This document shows, piece by piece, positions 15,760-23,719 of a stretch of DNA of 32,674 nucleotides. Each line of letters starts with the position of its first letter. Positions within the stretch are counted from its first letter, which is position 1. The notes below the pieces were generated by a model. It had not been told where the DNA came from. It did no database searches and saw only the letters and a list, made by a program, of their open reading frames with translations. The position numbers and the translations under genes are program-made. The stretch spans positions 1 through 32,674 of the forward strand of contig CATPBJ010000072.1 of the NCBI GenBank assembly GCA_955652395.1. Direction: 5' to 3'. Origin of the DNA: an uncultured Terriglobales bacterium (GTDB lineage Bacteria > Acidobacteriota > Terriglobia > Terriglobales > Acidobacteriaceae).

Positions 15760-17307
15760 ATGCCTGACAACCAAGATTCCGCAGTCGCCTGGAATTATCA
15801 CAATGCCACCAAGCACTCCTACGCCAGCGTCCGCTCCAATCAGCATGTCCTGGACTTCAACAACCAACCGTTGCCCTTAAAGATTTACCCCACGCTGCAA
15901 CCGTCGCCCCTGCCCGCCGAAGTGCGCCAGACCGGAGTTGCCGCGCTCTCCGCCATCTCCGAAATCGTTCCTCCCCAAACCAACGCGGTCCCGGATTTAG
16001 AAGCGATCGCCCAACTGTTCTACCTTTCAGCCGGCATCACCCGCCACAGAAAATATCGCGGCGGCGAGATCTACTTTCGCGCCGCCGCCTGCACCGGAGC
16101 GCTCTACGAGGTCGAACTCTACCTAGTTTGCGGCGATCTCCCCAACCTCGAAGCCGGGGTCTATCACTTCGCGGCTGCCGAGTTCGGCCTGCGCCGCTTG
16201 CGCGCCGGAGACTTTCGCAGCTTCTTGATCGAAGCCACCGCCAATGACCCCGCCATCGCTCACGCCCCGCTGACCATCGTCTGCACTTGCACCTACTGGC
16301 GCAACAGCTGGAAGTATCAGGACCGCACCTACCGCCACTTCGGCTGGGACAACGGCACTCTGCTCGCCAATCTGTTGGCCGTCGGCGCTGCCCTGGGCTT
16401 GCCTGCAAAGGTAGTCTGCGGCTTTGTGGACAATACAGTGAACCGCCTGCTCGATGTTGAGTCTCTGCGCGAGGTCGCCTTCTCCCTGGTACCCCTCGGC
16501 CACGTCGCCGAACTCCCAGCGCAGTCGGTGGCGCCGGTCTCACCTCTCGGACTCGAAACTGTCCCGCTCTCCCGCCGCGAGATTGACTATCCGCTCATGC
16601 GCGAAGTGCACGCCGCTTCTTCGTTGTATTCTTCCGAGGAAGTTGCGAGCTGGCGCGGAGGAACTCCGCTAACTCACTTCCCGCCTCCCACAGGACCTGT
16701 CGTCCAGCTCCGGCCTTTATCCGATACCGAAATGCCTCGCGACCCCATCGAGCAGGTCATCCTGCGGCGCGGTTCCAGCCGTAGGTTTGCCCGCCTGCCG
16801 ATCACCTTGGCGCAACTCTCGACCATGCTTGACCGCACCGCCCGCGGTGTGCCCGCCGATTTCCTCGATCCCCGGGAATCGCAACTCAACCACCTCTATC
16901 TGATCGTCCACGCGGTCGAAGCTCTTGAGCCCGGAGCCTACGTCTACCATCGCGGCCGTGGCGTGCTCGAATGTCTGAAGCAAGGAGATTTCCGTTCCCA
17001 GGCGGGATACCTGGGACTGCAGCAAGCCCTGCCCGCCGACGCCGCGGTCGATGTCTTCTTCCTGGCCGACCTGCGCCCCATCCTGCAACGCTATGGCAAT
17101 CGTGGCTATCGCGCCGTGCAACTCGAAGCCGGCATCCTCGGCGGCAAGCTCTATCTCGCAGCCTATGCTCAACACCTGGGCGCCACCGGCCTGACGTTTT
17201 TTGACGATGACGTAACCGGCTTCTTCTCCCCTCACGCCGAAGGCAAGAGTGCCATCTTCCTGGTGGCCCTCGGCCACAGCGCCAAGCCAGCCCTTTCGGT
17301 ATACTAA
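15760..17307 (+). CDS. Two-domain SagB/ThcOx-type nitroreductase-fold flavoprotein
   Basis: The 515-residue product resembles SagB-type dehydrogenases, FMN enzymes of the nitroreductase fold that oxidise azoline rings in modified peptides. In orphan forms like this their substrate is unknown. It carries two tandem copies of the fold: one around residues 80-260 (AAACTGALYEVELYLV, then HFGWDNGTLLANLLAVGAALGLPAKVV) and one around 325-515 (RRGSSRRFARLPITLAQLS, then QLEAGILGGKLYLAAYAQHLGATG). RRGSSRRF is the usual FMN-binding start of the second unit. No azoline-peptide precursor, cyclodehydratase or transporter gene is nearby. The gene ends six bases before a NuoI-type gene, so the two are almost certainly co-translated and may form an electron-transfer pair. 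The ATG at 15760 lacks a clear ribosome binding site. Confidence 0.85.
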   Translation: MPDNQDSAVAWNYHNATKHSYASVRSNQHVLDFNNQPLPLKIYPTLQPSPLPAEVRQTGVAALSAISEIVPPQTNAVPDLEAIAQLFYLSAGITRHRKYRGGEIYFRAAACTGALYEVELYLVCGDLPNLEAGVYHFAAAEFGLRRLRAGDFRSFLIEATANDPAIAHAPLTIVCTCTYWRNSWKYQDRTYRHFGWDNGTLLANLLAVGAALGLPAKVVCGFVDNTVNRLLDVESLREVAFSLVPLGHVAELPAQSVAPVSPLGLETVPLSRREIDYPLMREVHAASSLYSSEEVASWRGGTPLTHFPPPTGPVVQLRPLSDTEMPRDPIEQVILRRGSSRRFARLPITLAQLSTMLDRTARGVPADFLDPRESQLNHLYLIVHAVEALEPGAYVYHRGRGVLECLKQGDFRSQAGYLGLQQALPADAAVDVFFLADLRPILQRYGNRGYRAVQLEAGILGGKLYLAAYAQHLGATGLTFFDDDVTGFFSPHAEGKSAIFLVALGHSAKPALSVY

Positions 17308-17313
17308 GAAGGT

Positions 17314-17844
17314 ATGCCAGTCCTCCAGAACATCGCGGCCATCGCCAAAGGCATGAGCATCACCTTTCGGGAGATGTTTCAGCCCACGGTCGTGGAAAAC
17401 TATCCAGACGGGCCCGGTCCGCTGAAGGGTGCCATATTTCAGGAGCGCTACCGCGGAGTGCACGTGCTGCAGCGCGATGAGAACGGGCTGGAAAAGTGCG
17501 TAGCCTGTTTCCTGTGCGCCGCGGCGTGCCCCTCGAATTGCATTTATATCGAGGCCGCCGAGAATACCGCGGAGCACCGGATCAGTGGGGCCGAGCGCTA
17601 CGCCAAGGTCTATAACATCGACTACAATCGATGCATCTTCTGCGGCTACTGTGTGGAAGCCTGTCCCACCGACGCCATTACCCACGGACACGGCTTCGAA
17701 ATTGCGAGTTTTAATGCCAGCGACTTAATCTACCGCAAGGAGCAGATGCTGGCCCCCATGCCAGCGCATATGGGAGCCAACGCGGTATTCAATCGAGACG
17801 AGGTCGCGGCCGGGGCACCATCGTTACCTGTACAGGGGAGCTAG
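17314..17844 (+). CDS. NuoI-type 2[4Fe-4S] protein coupled to the SagB-like enzyme
   Basis: This 176-residue protein has the two [4Fe-4S] motifs of NuoI: Cys62, 65, 68, 72 in CVACFLCAAACP and Cys107, 110, 113, 117 in CIFCGYCVEACP. It also has the NuoI-like N terminus (KGMSITFREMFQPTVVENYP). The AAGAAGG before the ATG sits at the end of the SagB-like gene, only six bases downstream of its stop. It is either a second complex I subunit I or a dedicated ferredoxin-like partner for the flavoprotein. It differs clearly from the 14947-15408 copy, so the two are not a recent duplication. A terminator follows. Confidence 0.88.
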   Translation: MPVLQNIAAIAKGMSITFREMFQPTVVENYPDGPGPLKGAIFQERYRGVHVLQRDENGLEKCVACFLCAAACPSNCIYIEAAENTAEHRISGAERYAKVYNIDYNRCIFCGYCVEACPTDAITHGHGFEIASFNASDLIYRKEQMLAPMPAHMGANAVFNRDEVAAGAPSLPVQGS

Positions 17845-17872
17845 AGTTCAATAATTTCTGTCAGAGGATGAG

Positions 17873-17901
17873 ACGCCGGTCCCAAATGGGCCGGCGTTTT
17901 G
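17873..17901 (+). terminator. Rho-independent terminator after the NuoI-type gene
   Basis: ACGCCGGTCCC / GGGCCGGCGT with an AAAT loop, then TTTTG. It ends the SagB-like/NuoI-type unit and isolates metH. Confidence 0.88.
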
Positions 17902-17952
17902 TGTATGCACTGATTTGCTGAGAACTGAGATCTGACGATTGATCGCGTTGCA

Positions 17953-20900
17953 ATGTCTGACTTCCTACAAACCGTGAAAGACCGCGTCGTCATCTACGAC
18001 GGCGCCATGGGGACTAACATCCAGTTCCGCAACCCCAGTGTGGACGATTTCTGGGGCAAGGAAGGCTGCAACGAACTGCTCGTTCTCAGCCGGCCGGACA
18101 TCATCAAGGAGATTCATGCCGACTTCTTCAGAGTTGGCTGCGACGTAGTCGAGACCAACACCTTCGGCGCCACCCGCGTCGTCCTCGCCGAGTACGACTT
18201 GCAGGACAAAGTTGCCGAAATCAACATCGCCGCTGCGAACATCGCGAAAGAAGTCGCCCAGCAATTTTCCACCAAAGAAAACTCTCGCTTCGTGGCCGGC
18301 TCCATCGGCCCCACTACCAAACTGCCTTCGCTGGGACACATCACCTTCGACAACATGGTGGCAGGCTACGCCGAACAGGCCGCCGCCTTGATCGAAGGTG
18401 GCGTAGACGTCCTGCTCGCCGAAACCTGTCAGGACCTGCTTCAGGCTAAAGCCGTGCTGGTGGGCATCTTCGACGCAATGAAGAAGACAGGGAAGCGTCT
18501 GCCGGTCACGGTGCAAGTCACACTCGAAGCCACCGGCACAATGTTGCTCGGCACCGAGATCGGCGCCGCGCTCACTGCCCTTGAACCTTTCGACGTAGAC
18601 GTCATCGGCCTCAACTGTGCCACCGGCCCGAAGGAGATGAACGATGCGGTGCGCTTCCTCGGCCTCAATTCGAGCAAGCTCATCTCGATCCTGCCCAATG
18701 CCGGCCTGCCGCACAACGAAGGTGGACGCGCCGTCTATAAGCTCAGCCCCACCGAGCTCGCGCAATACCACAAACGTTTCGTCACCGAGTACGGCGTAAA
18801 TATCGTGGGCGGATGCTGCGGCACAACGCCTGAACACCTGAAAGCCGTCGTCGGTGCCGTTGCCAACGCTCAACCCGCCCAGCGCGAAGTCAAGCCTACG
18901 GCAGCCGCCTCCAGCGCCTACACTTCCGTCCCGCTCGATCTCGATCCCAAACCGCTGGTCGTCGCCGAAGAAATGAACACGACGACCCGGGTAGAAAATT
19001 TTCGCAACCTGGTGCGTGGCAAGAAGTACGACGACATTTTGGCAATGGCCAAGAAGCTGGTGAATGAAGGCTCGCACATGCTCGACTTGTGCTGCGCCAT
19101 CGTTGGTGAAGATGAAAAGGGCTACATTACTTCCATCCTGGAAAAAGTCGCGACCCGTGTGCCCGCCCCGATTCTGGTCGATTCCACCGAAGCGGACGTG
19201 GTCGAAGAAGCGTTGAAGCGCATTCCCGGCAAGGCCATCGTCAATTCCATCAACCTGGAAGATGGCGAGAAGCGCACTTCAAAAGTGCTGCCCATGGCCC
19301 GGCGCTACGGCGCAGCCGTCATTGCTCTGACCATCGACGAAGACGGCATGGCGCTTACCGCCGACAAGAAGGTCGCCATCGCCAAGCGCATCTACAAACT
19401 GGCAACGGAAAAATACGGCCTCCGCGGCATCGACCTGATCTTCGACGCCCTGACTCTGCCCATCACCACCGGCCAGGAAGATTACCGCTCGGCGGGAATC
19501 GAAACCTTGCAAGCGGTGAAGCGCATCAAGCAGGAGCTACCCGCGGTCAAGACCATTCTCGGCGTCAGCAACATCTCTTTCGGCCTGGATGCCTATCCGC
19601 GCCGCGTGCTGAATTCTGTCTTCATGCATGAGGCGGTCAACAATGGCCTCGACATGGCAATCGTCAACTACTCCAAAATCTATCCGTTATACAAGATTCC
19701 TCAAGAAGAGGTTGATCTCGCGCTCAAGCTGATTTACCGCGACGCGGCGTCCGACGGCGACCCGCTGCAGAAATACATGAACCACTTTGCCGGCAAAAAA
19801 GGCAAAGGCCAAAGCGAGACCACCGCCCACGTGGAAACGCTCTCGGCCGAGGACAAGCTGAAATTCGCCATCATCAACGGCGAAAAAACGGTAGGTGAAG
19901 GCGCGCACAAAAAGACGCTGGAGGAAATACTGGAAGAAGCCCTCACCCGGTACTCTCCGCTTGACCTGATCAACAACGTCCTGCTCGACGGTATGCGCAC
20001 GGTGGGAGATTTGTTCGGCGCGCGCAAGATGCAACTACCGTCGGTGCTCGATTCCGCCGGGGTGATGAAGCAGGCCGTCGCCTATCTCGAACCCAAGATG
20101 GAAAAGAAGGCCGGCTCGCAAAAAGCCACTATCGTGCTGGCCACGGTGAAAGGAGACGTCCACGACATTGGCAAGAACTTGGTCGACATCATTCTCTCAA
20201 ACAACGGCTACAAGGTCGTCAATCTGGGCATCAAGCAGGCGGGCGACGTCATCATCAAATCCGCCATGGAACACAAGGCCGATGCCATCGGCTTGAGCGG
20301 CCTGCTGGTGAAGTCCACCCTCGAGATGAAGTACGTGATCCAGGACCTGGAACGCCAGAAGCTTGAATTCCCGGTAATCTGCGGCGGCGCCGCCCTCACT
20401 CGCAAGTACGTGGAAGACGATCTCCGTCGCGAATATTCGAACGCCGTGTTCTACGCCGACGACGCCTTCGCCGGCCTGCACATCATGGAAGACCTGGCCA
20501 CCGCGAACGGCAAGAAGCAAGCCCGCCTGCAGGAAGGACGGACCGTCAAGGAGTACGCCAAAGCCGCCGCGGTCGATGAAGAAACCGGCCCGGTCTTCGC
20601 GGAAAGAAGTCCGGTAGTTAAAGATGCGCCGAACATCCCCACGCCGCCATTCTGGGGCGTAAAGGTGCGCAAAGATTTCGATCTTCGGGAACTTTTTCCC
20701 TTCATCAACGAGACCGCGCTATTTAAGAACCAGTGGCAATTGAAGACCGCGTCACAGGAAGACTACCTGCGCCTGGTCGAACAAAAGTTCCGTCCCATCA
20801 AGAAGCAGCTGGAAGAAGAGGTAATTGCCAGCGGAATACTCGAACCAAAAGCAGTCTACGGATACTTCCCCGCGCAGAGCGCAGGCAACGACGTAATCGT

Positions 20901-21519
20901 GTACGACCCAGCCTCCATCACTAGCCATGCGGGAACCACCAGCCATGTGGGGACGGGTCTCCGACCCGTCCAGGCCGAGCAAGGCTCGGCTACTCAGCCA
21001 GCCTCCGCACAGCCTAGGGAGCTCCTTCGCTTCACCTTCCCGCGCCAGCGCGAGGGCCGCAAACTCTCCATCTCCGACTTCTTCTCTTCAAAGTCGTCGG
21101 GAACAATGGACGTCATCGGACTGTCCCTGGTCACCATGGGCGCCAAAGCATCGGTAGAGACCCAGCGCCTGTTCGAGGCTGGGGAGTACACCAAATATCT
21201 CTACCTGCACGGCCTCAGCGTCGAGACCGCCGAAGCCCTGGCCGAATACTTGCACAAGAAGATGCGCGAAGAGTTGGGCATCGCCGGCGAAGACTCGCCC
21301 CATATCCGCGATCTGTTCCACCAGAAATATCGCGGCTCGCGATATTCCTTCGGCTATCCCGCCTGCCCGAATCTGGAAGACCAGACCAAGCTGTTCGCGC
21401 TGCTCCACCCGGAGGAAAATGTGGGAGTGCGCCTGACCACCGGCTTCCTGCTCGATCCCGAGCAGTCCACATCAGCCATCGTGGTCCACCACCCCGGCGC
21501 GAAATATTTCGTGGTGTGA
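17953..21519 (+). CDS. metH: Cobalamin-dependent methionine synthase with a repeat-derived insertion
   Basis: MetH makes methionine from homocysteine with methyl groups from 5-methyltetrahydrofolate carried by cobalamin. The 1188-residue product has all four modules. The homocysteine domain (1-300) has its zinc ligands Cys222 and Cys288-Cys289. The pterin domain (about 335-600) starts near VAEEMNTTTRVENFRNLV. The cobalamin cap and domain (about 640-890) carries DVHDIGKN from residue 735. The reactivation domain (about 900-1188) has SFGYPACPNLEDQ. An extra stretch of about 35 residues lies between VIVYDPAS and ELLRFTFPRQREG, where most enzymes have only a few. Residues 998-1014 of it are coded by a full family A repeat. 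No B12 or SAM riboswitch was seen upstream. The ATG follows a CTGA-rich mini-repeat and lacks a good ribosome binding site. Confidence 0.97.
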   Translation: MSDFLQTVKDRVVIYDGAMGTNIQFRNPSVDDFWGKEGCNELLVLSRPDIIKEIHADFFRVGCDVVETNTFGATRVVLAEYDLQDKVAEINIAAANIAKEVAQQFSTKENSRFVAGSIGPTTKLPSLGHITFDNMVAGYAEQAAALIEGGVDVLLAETCQDLLQAKAVLVGIFDAMKKTGKRLPVTVQVTLEATGTMLLGTEIGAALTALEPFDVDVIGLNCATGPKEMNDAVRFLGLNSSKLISILPNAGLPHNEGGRAVYKLSPTELAQYHKRFVTEYGVNIVGGCCGTTPEHLKAVVGAVANAQPAQREVKPTAAASSAYTSVPLDLDPKPLVVAEEMNTTTRVENFRNLVRGKKYDDILAMAKKLVNEGSHMLDLCCAIVGEDEKGYITSILEKVATRVPAPILVDSTEADVVEEALKRIPGKAIVNSINLEDGEKRTSKVLPMARRYGAAVIALTIDEDGMALTADKKVAIAKRIYKLATEKYGLRGIDLIFDALTLPITTGQEDYRSAGIETLQAVKRIKQELPAVKTILGVSNISFGLDAYPRRVLNSVFMHEAVNNGLDMAIVNYSKIYPLYKIPQEEVDLALKLIYRDAASDGDPLQKYMNHFAGKKGKGQSETTAHVETLSAEDKLKFAIINGEKTVGEGAHKKTLEEILEEALTRYSPLDLINNVLLDGMRTVGDLFGARKMQLPSVLDSAGVMKQAVAYLEPKMEKKAGSQKATIVLATVKGDVHDIGKNLVDIILSNNGYKVVNLGIKQAGDVIIKSAMEHKADAIGLSGLLVKSTLEMKYVIQDLERQKLEFPVICGGAALTRKYVEDDLRREYSNAVFYADDAFAGLHIMEDLATANGKKQARLQEGRTVKEYAKAAAVDEETGPVFAERSPVVKDAPNIPTPPFWGVKVRKDFDLRELFPFINETALFKNQWQLKTASQEDYLRLVEQKFRPIKKQLEEEVIASGILEPKAVYGYFPAQSAGNDVIVYDPASITSHAGTTSHVGTGLRPVQAEQGSATQPASAQPRELLRFTFPRQREGRKLSISDFFSSKSSGTMDVIGLSLVTMGAKASVETQRLFEAGEYTKYLYLHGLSVETAEALAEYLHKKMREELGIAGEDSPHIRDLFHQKYRGSRYSFGYPACPNLEDQTKLFALLHPEENVGVRLTTGFLLDPEQSTSAIVVHHPGAKYFVV
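20944..20993. repeat. Hairpin repeat family A, copy 3 (in frame inside metH)
   Basis: CATGTGGGGACGGGTCTCCGACCCGTCC followed by GCCGAGCAAGGCTCGGCTAC. It matches the intergenic copy at 13084-13132 at nearly every base, including both hairpins. Within metH it is read as HVGTGLRPVQAEQGSAT without a stop. Confidence 0.92.
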
Positions 21520-21547
21520 TCCCGTCCGGACGGACGGAACCGCGTTA

Positions 21548-22054
21548 TCAGCGCCTGAAATACAGCACCATCAACTCTTCATCCACGTACCCGTCTCCGA
21601 TTTTCAAGGCGCGCCTCTCACAACCGTAGACTTCAAAGCCCAAAGACTCATACAGACTCTTGGCTCCAGCATTCTGACTGCTGACCGCGAGCGCAACCTG
21701 TTCCATGCTAGGCAAGAGCCGCACCAACCCGATCAGTTCCCCCAACAACGCCCGGCCCACGCCTTTCCCCCGGCACTCTTCCGAGACATACACACCCCAA
21801 ATCCCACCCCGATGGCGGATCTTCTCACCCCTCCGGCGAAAGAATCCAGCCATCCCAATCAGGTGCCGATCGATAAAAGCCCCAAGAACAAAATTGTCCT
21901 CGACCCTCCCCAGGCGATTTCTAATGGCTTCCAAAGTCATGGTCTGGTGCTCGGCAACGGAGTCCGTGAAAGCGAGCGGCTCCCGCTCCAGCGCTTCAAG
22001 GCGAAGCTGCCGGTAGGACTCGGCGTCGCGGTCAGTAAGGCGGCGAATCTCCAT
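21548..22054 (-). CDS. GNAT family N-acetyltransferase
   Basis: The 168-residue product has the GNAT fold. Its acetyl-CoA site is in GIWGVYVSEECRGKGVGRALL, with the R/Q-x-x-G-x-G/A loop as RGKGVG. The C-terminal NAGAKSLYESLGF element is also typical. Enzymes of this group acetylate small amines or protein N termini; the substrate is unknown. The start MEIRRLTDRD at 22052-22054 is chosen because GNAT proteins commonly begin this way; the frame is open 15 codons further upstream. It converges with metH and has no strong ribosome binding site. Confidence 0.88.
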   Translation of the reverse strand: MEIRRLTDRDAESYRQLRLEALEREPLAFTDSVAEHQTMTLEAIRNRLGRVEDNFVLGAFIDRHLIGMAGFFRRRGEKIRHRGGIWGVYVSEECRGKGVGRALLGELIGLVRLLPSMEQVALAVSSQNAGAKSLYESLGFEVYGCERRALKIGDGYVDEELMVLYFRR

Positions 22055-22143
22055 AGTCAGCGCACAGCTCGTAAAGATTATATCGGCGCTCCCGCCCACC
22101 GCTCGGTAAACCGCGTCGCCCCAATCCGCATCTCAAACTGCCT

Positions 22144-22293
22144 ATGATCCGCAAATTGCAATCGGGAAAATATCGGCTTTACTCGCGAAAGAAAAATCCC
22201 AAGACCGGCCGTCGCCGGAACTTGGGAACGTTCTCCACCCGTGCCGCCGCGGCAAAGCATGAGCGCGAGGTGCAGTACTTCAAAAAAGCGTGA
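22144..22293 (+). CDS. Small basic conserved protein, 49 residues
   Basis: This short gene reads MIRKLQSGKYRLYSRKKNPK, then TGRRRNLGTFSTRAAAAKHE and REVQYFKKA. About a third of the residues are Lys or Arg. The pattern (a beta-hairpin-like start, then a STRAAAAKHEREVQYF helix) matches small proteins I recall from other bacteria, in which RLYSRKKNPKTGKRRNLGTF is nearly invariant. It also resembles the DNA-binding arm found at the N terminus of some integrases, which suggests nucleic-acid binding. The role is unknown. It starts divergently from the GNAT gene and has no clear ribosome binding site. A real gene is favoured because the reading frame matches this remembered family end to end. Confidence 0.75.
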   Translation: MIRKLQSGKYRLYSRKKNPKTGRRRNLGTFSTRAAAAKHEREVQYFKKA

Positions 22294-22337
22294 CCGTATA
22301 GGAAGACGCCAAGAGAGAAGATGTCAACAGACTAAGC

Positions 22338-22424
22338 CAGCCGCGTAGCGGCGTGAGAATGCAGCCCAGGGCGCAAGCCCTGGGTAGCAATCGAAGATAC
22401 GAGCAAGCTCCGCAGGAGCGGAAG
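22338..22424. repeat. Hairpin repeat family C, copy 1
   Basis: Three small hairpins lie in series: CCGCGTAGCGG, CCCAGGGCGCAAGCCCTGGG and GCTCCGCAGGAGC. The same three hairpins, in the same order and spacing, occur at 28312-28398. It lies at the 3' end of the alpha/beta hydrolase gene. Confidence 0.88.
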
Positions 22425-22464
22425 AATCTTGCTGCTGCAAGCTCAAAGATCGAGACACGCCCTT

Positions 22465-23463
22465 CTAGTTCAGCTGCTGCTTCATCCAGTCCAGCACCGT
22501 CGGCACAAGCGCGTCATAAAATTTATCGCTCACTGTAAAGCCGTGTCCCATCCCCTCGATCTCGAGATAGCGGGCGTGGCCAGGATGTACCTGGTTCACA
22601 ATTTCAGCGATGGCCTGACTGTCAGCCCGACTCATAATGTCGTCAGCGCCCCCGCGGATTACCAGCACCGGCGCATTCACCTTCTGCCAGGCGTCGCCCA
22701 GATTCAGCCCCTGCAGTTGCTGGTAGAACGCGGCCGGTCGCCCGTACTGTCCGTCCGGCCTGTCGTACCAGAGTTCTTTCCACTCGGGATGCTGAACGAT
22801 GACTTGCCCCGGCGTCATGCCTTTCATCAGGTAAAGGTTGTAGAAATCCGCGAAGACTTTCACCGCTGCGTTCACTTCGGCCGGAGACTTGCCCTCTCCT
22901 GTCAGTCGCCGCCGTTCCAGCTCCAGCATATGCTCGTACCAGGTGCGTCCCCATGAACCGGCAGAGACGAACCCGTGCACCGGATGCTCACGCACCGCCA
23001 GCGGCGAAAAGCCACCGCCGTTACTGAGTCCCACGACAAAGACGCGATCGCGATCCATGAAGTCATACTTCACCAAGGAGTCGAATGCAGCCTGCCACCC
23101 TTCCATCTCGCTGTTAAAGTCTGCCTTGGAGCAGTCGCCCTGGCTCTCGCCCACCCCAGGCTTGTCCATGCGTACCGTGGCGTAGCCCGACTGGTCAATC
23201 AAGCGCCGCATGAATATGCCAAACCCGTCGCGCGTGCTGGCATCGGGATACTCCATGGTGTCGCAACTAAGCCACCCCACAAAAAATATCACCGGAATCT
23301 TGCCCGCAACCGCCTTGGGACGAGTAACAAACGTACGCAATTTCTGCCCGCTATGATTCACCACCCCGTCATAGATCACATCAGCGTTTTGGAATTGCTC
23401 GCGTTGCGCCCCCGCCGGCACCGCAAACAAGACCACAAACCAAACAAGTCTGGCGAGCTTCAT
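22465..23463 (-). CDS. Exported alpha/beta hydrolase
   Basis: The 332-residue product has a signal peptide (residues 1-19, ending PAGA) and the alpha/beta hydrolase core. The nucleophile is Ser147 in VVGLSNGGG, the likely acid is Asp274 or Asp275 in RGGADDIM, and the catalytic histidine is His307 in GMGHGF. DKPGVGESQGDC ahead of the nucleophile is typical of esterases and dipeptidyl-peptidase-like members. It probably acts on an ester or peptide outside the cytoplasm; the substrate is not evident. The ATG is preceded only by a weak GAGG. Both neighbours are on repeats: family C at its 3' end and tRNA-Ser upstream. Confidence 0.85.
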   Translation of the reverse strand: MKLARLVWFVVLFAVPAGAQREQFQNADVIYDGVVNHSGQKLRTFVTRPKAVAGKIPVIFFVGWLSCDTMEYPDASTRDGFGIFMRRLIDQSGYATVRMDKPGVGESQGDCSKADFNSEMEGWQAAFDSLVKYDFMDRDRVFVVGLSNGGGFSPLAVREHPVHGFVSAGSWGRTWYEHMLELERRRLTGEGKSPAEVNAAVKVFADFYNLYLMKGMTPGQVIVQHPEWKELWYDRPDGQYGRPAAFYQQLQGLNLGDAWQKVNAPVLVIRGGADDIMSRADSQAIAEIVNQVHPGHARYLEIEGMGHGFTVSDKFYDALVPTVLDWMKQQLN

Positions 23464-23550
23464 GGCGAGAACCTCGCCCGCTTTAGACGAAGAAAGAAGA
23501 GAGACGTTACTCCAGGAAGGAACAGCCCTTCAAGAAACCACGAAAGAAAC

Positions 23551-23640
23551 TGGCGGAGAGGGAGGGATTTGAACCCCCGATACCCGTTAAGGTATGTCCG
23601 CTTTCGAGGCGGATCGTTTCAACCACTCACGCACCTCTCC
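23551..23640 (-). tRNA. tRNA-Ser (anticodon CGA)
   Basis: The minus strand gives a 90-base tRNA with the acceptor stem GGAGAGG/CCTCTCC, discriminator G and an encoded CCA. The anticodon loop is CTCGAAA, with the anticodon CGA at 23604-23606. A long variable arm (ACATACCTTAACGGGTATC) marks it as a class II serine tRNA, and the T arm has GGTTCAAATCC. It reads UCG codons. It sits between the hydrolase gene and tadA. Confidence 0.96.
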
Positions 23641-23649
23641 GTAAATCAG

Positions 23650-23719
23650 TGGTCGGTCTTCAGTCGTCAGAAAATTCGTCGATCGTTGACGACTGAGGAC
23701 CGACAACCGACGACTTCTC
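23650..23719. repeat. Palindromic GTCGGT/CAGTCGTC mini-repeat overlapping the end of tadA
   Basis: GGTCGGTCTTCAGTCGTC on the left and GACGACTGAGGACCGAC on the right are near reverse complements around GATCGTTGAC. It starts ten bases beyond the tRNA gene and provides the last 20 or so codons and the stop of tadA. Confidence 0.75.

Noticed and set aside
17846..17952. A B12 or SAM riboswitch in front of metH
   Set aside because: The 107 bases are occupied by a terminator and a CTGA-rich mini-repeat; no B12-box or SAM-box motif was found.
17965..19077. A 370-residue minus-strand open frame
   Set aside because: Antisense shadow of the metH homocysteine domain.
22338..22424. A CRISPR-like array
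   Set aside because: Three hairpins in a row are not identical repeats with unique spacers, and no cas genes are present.
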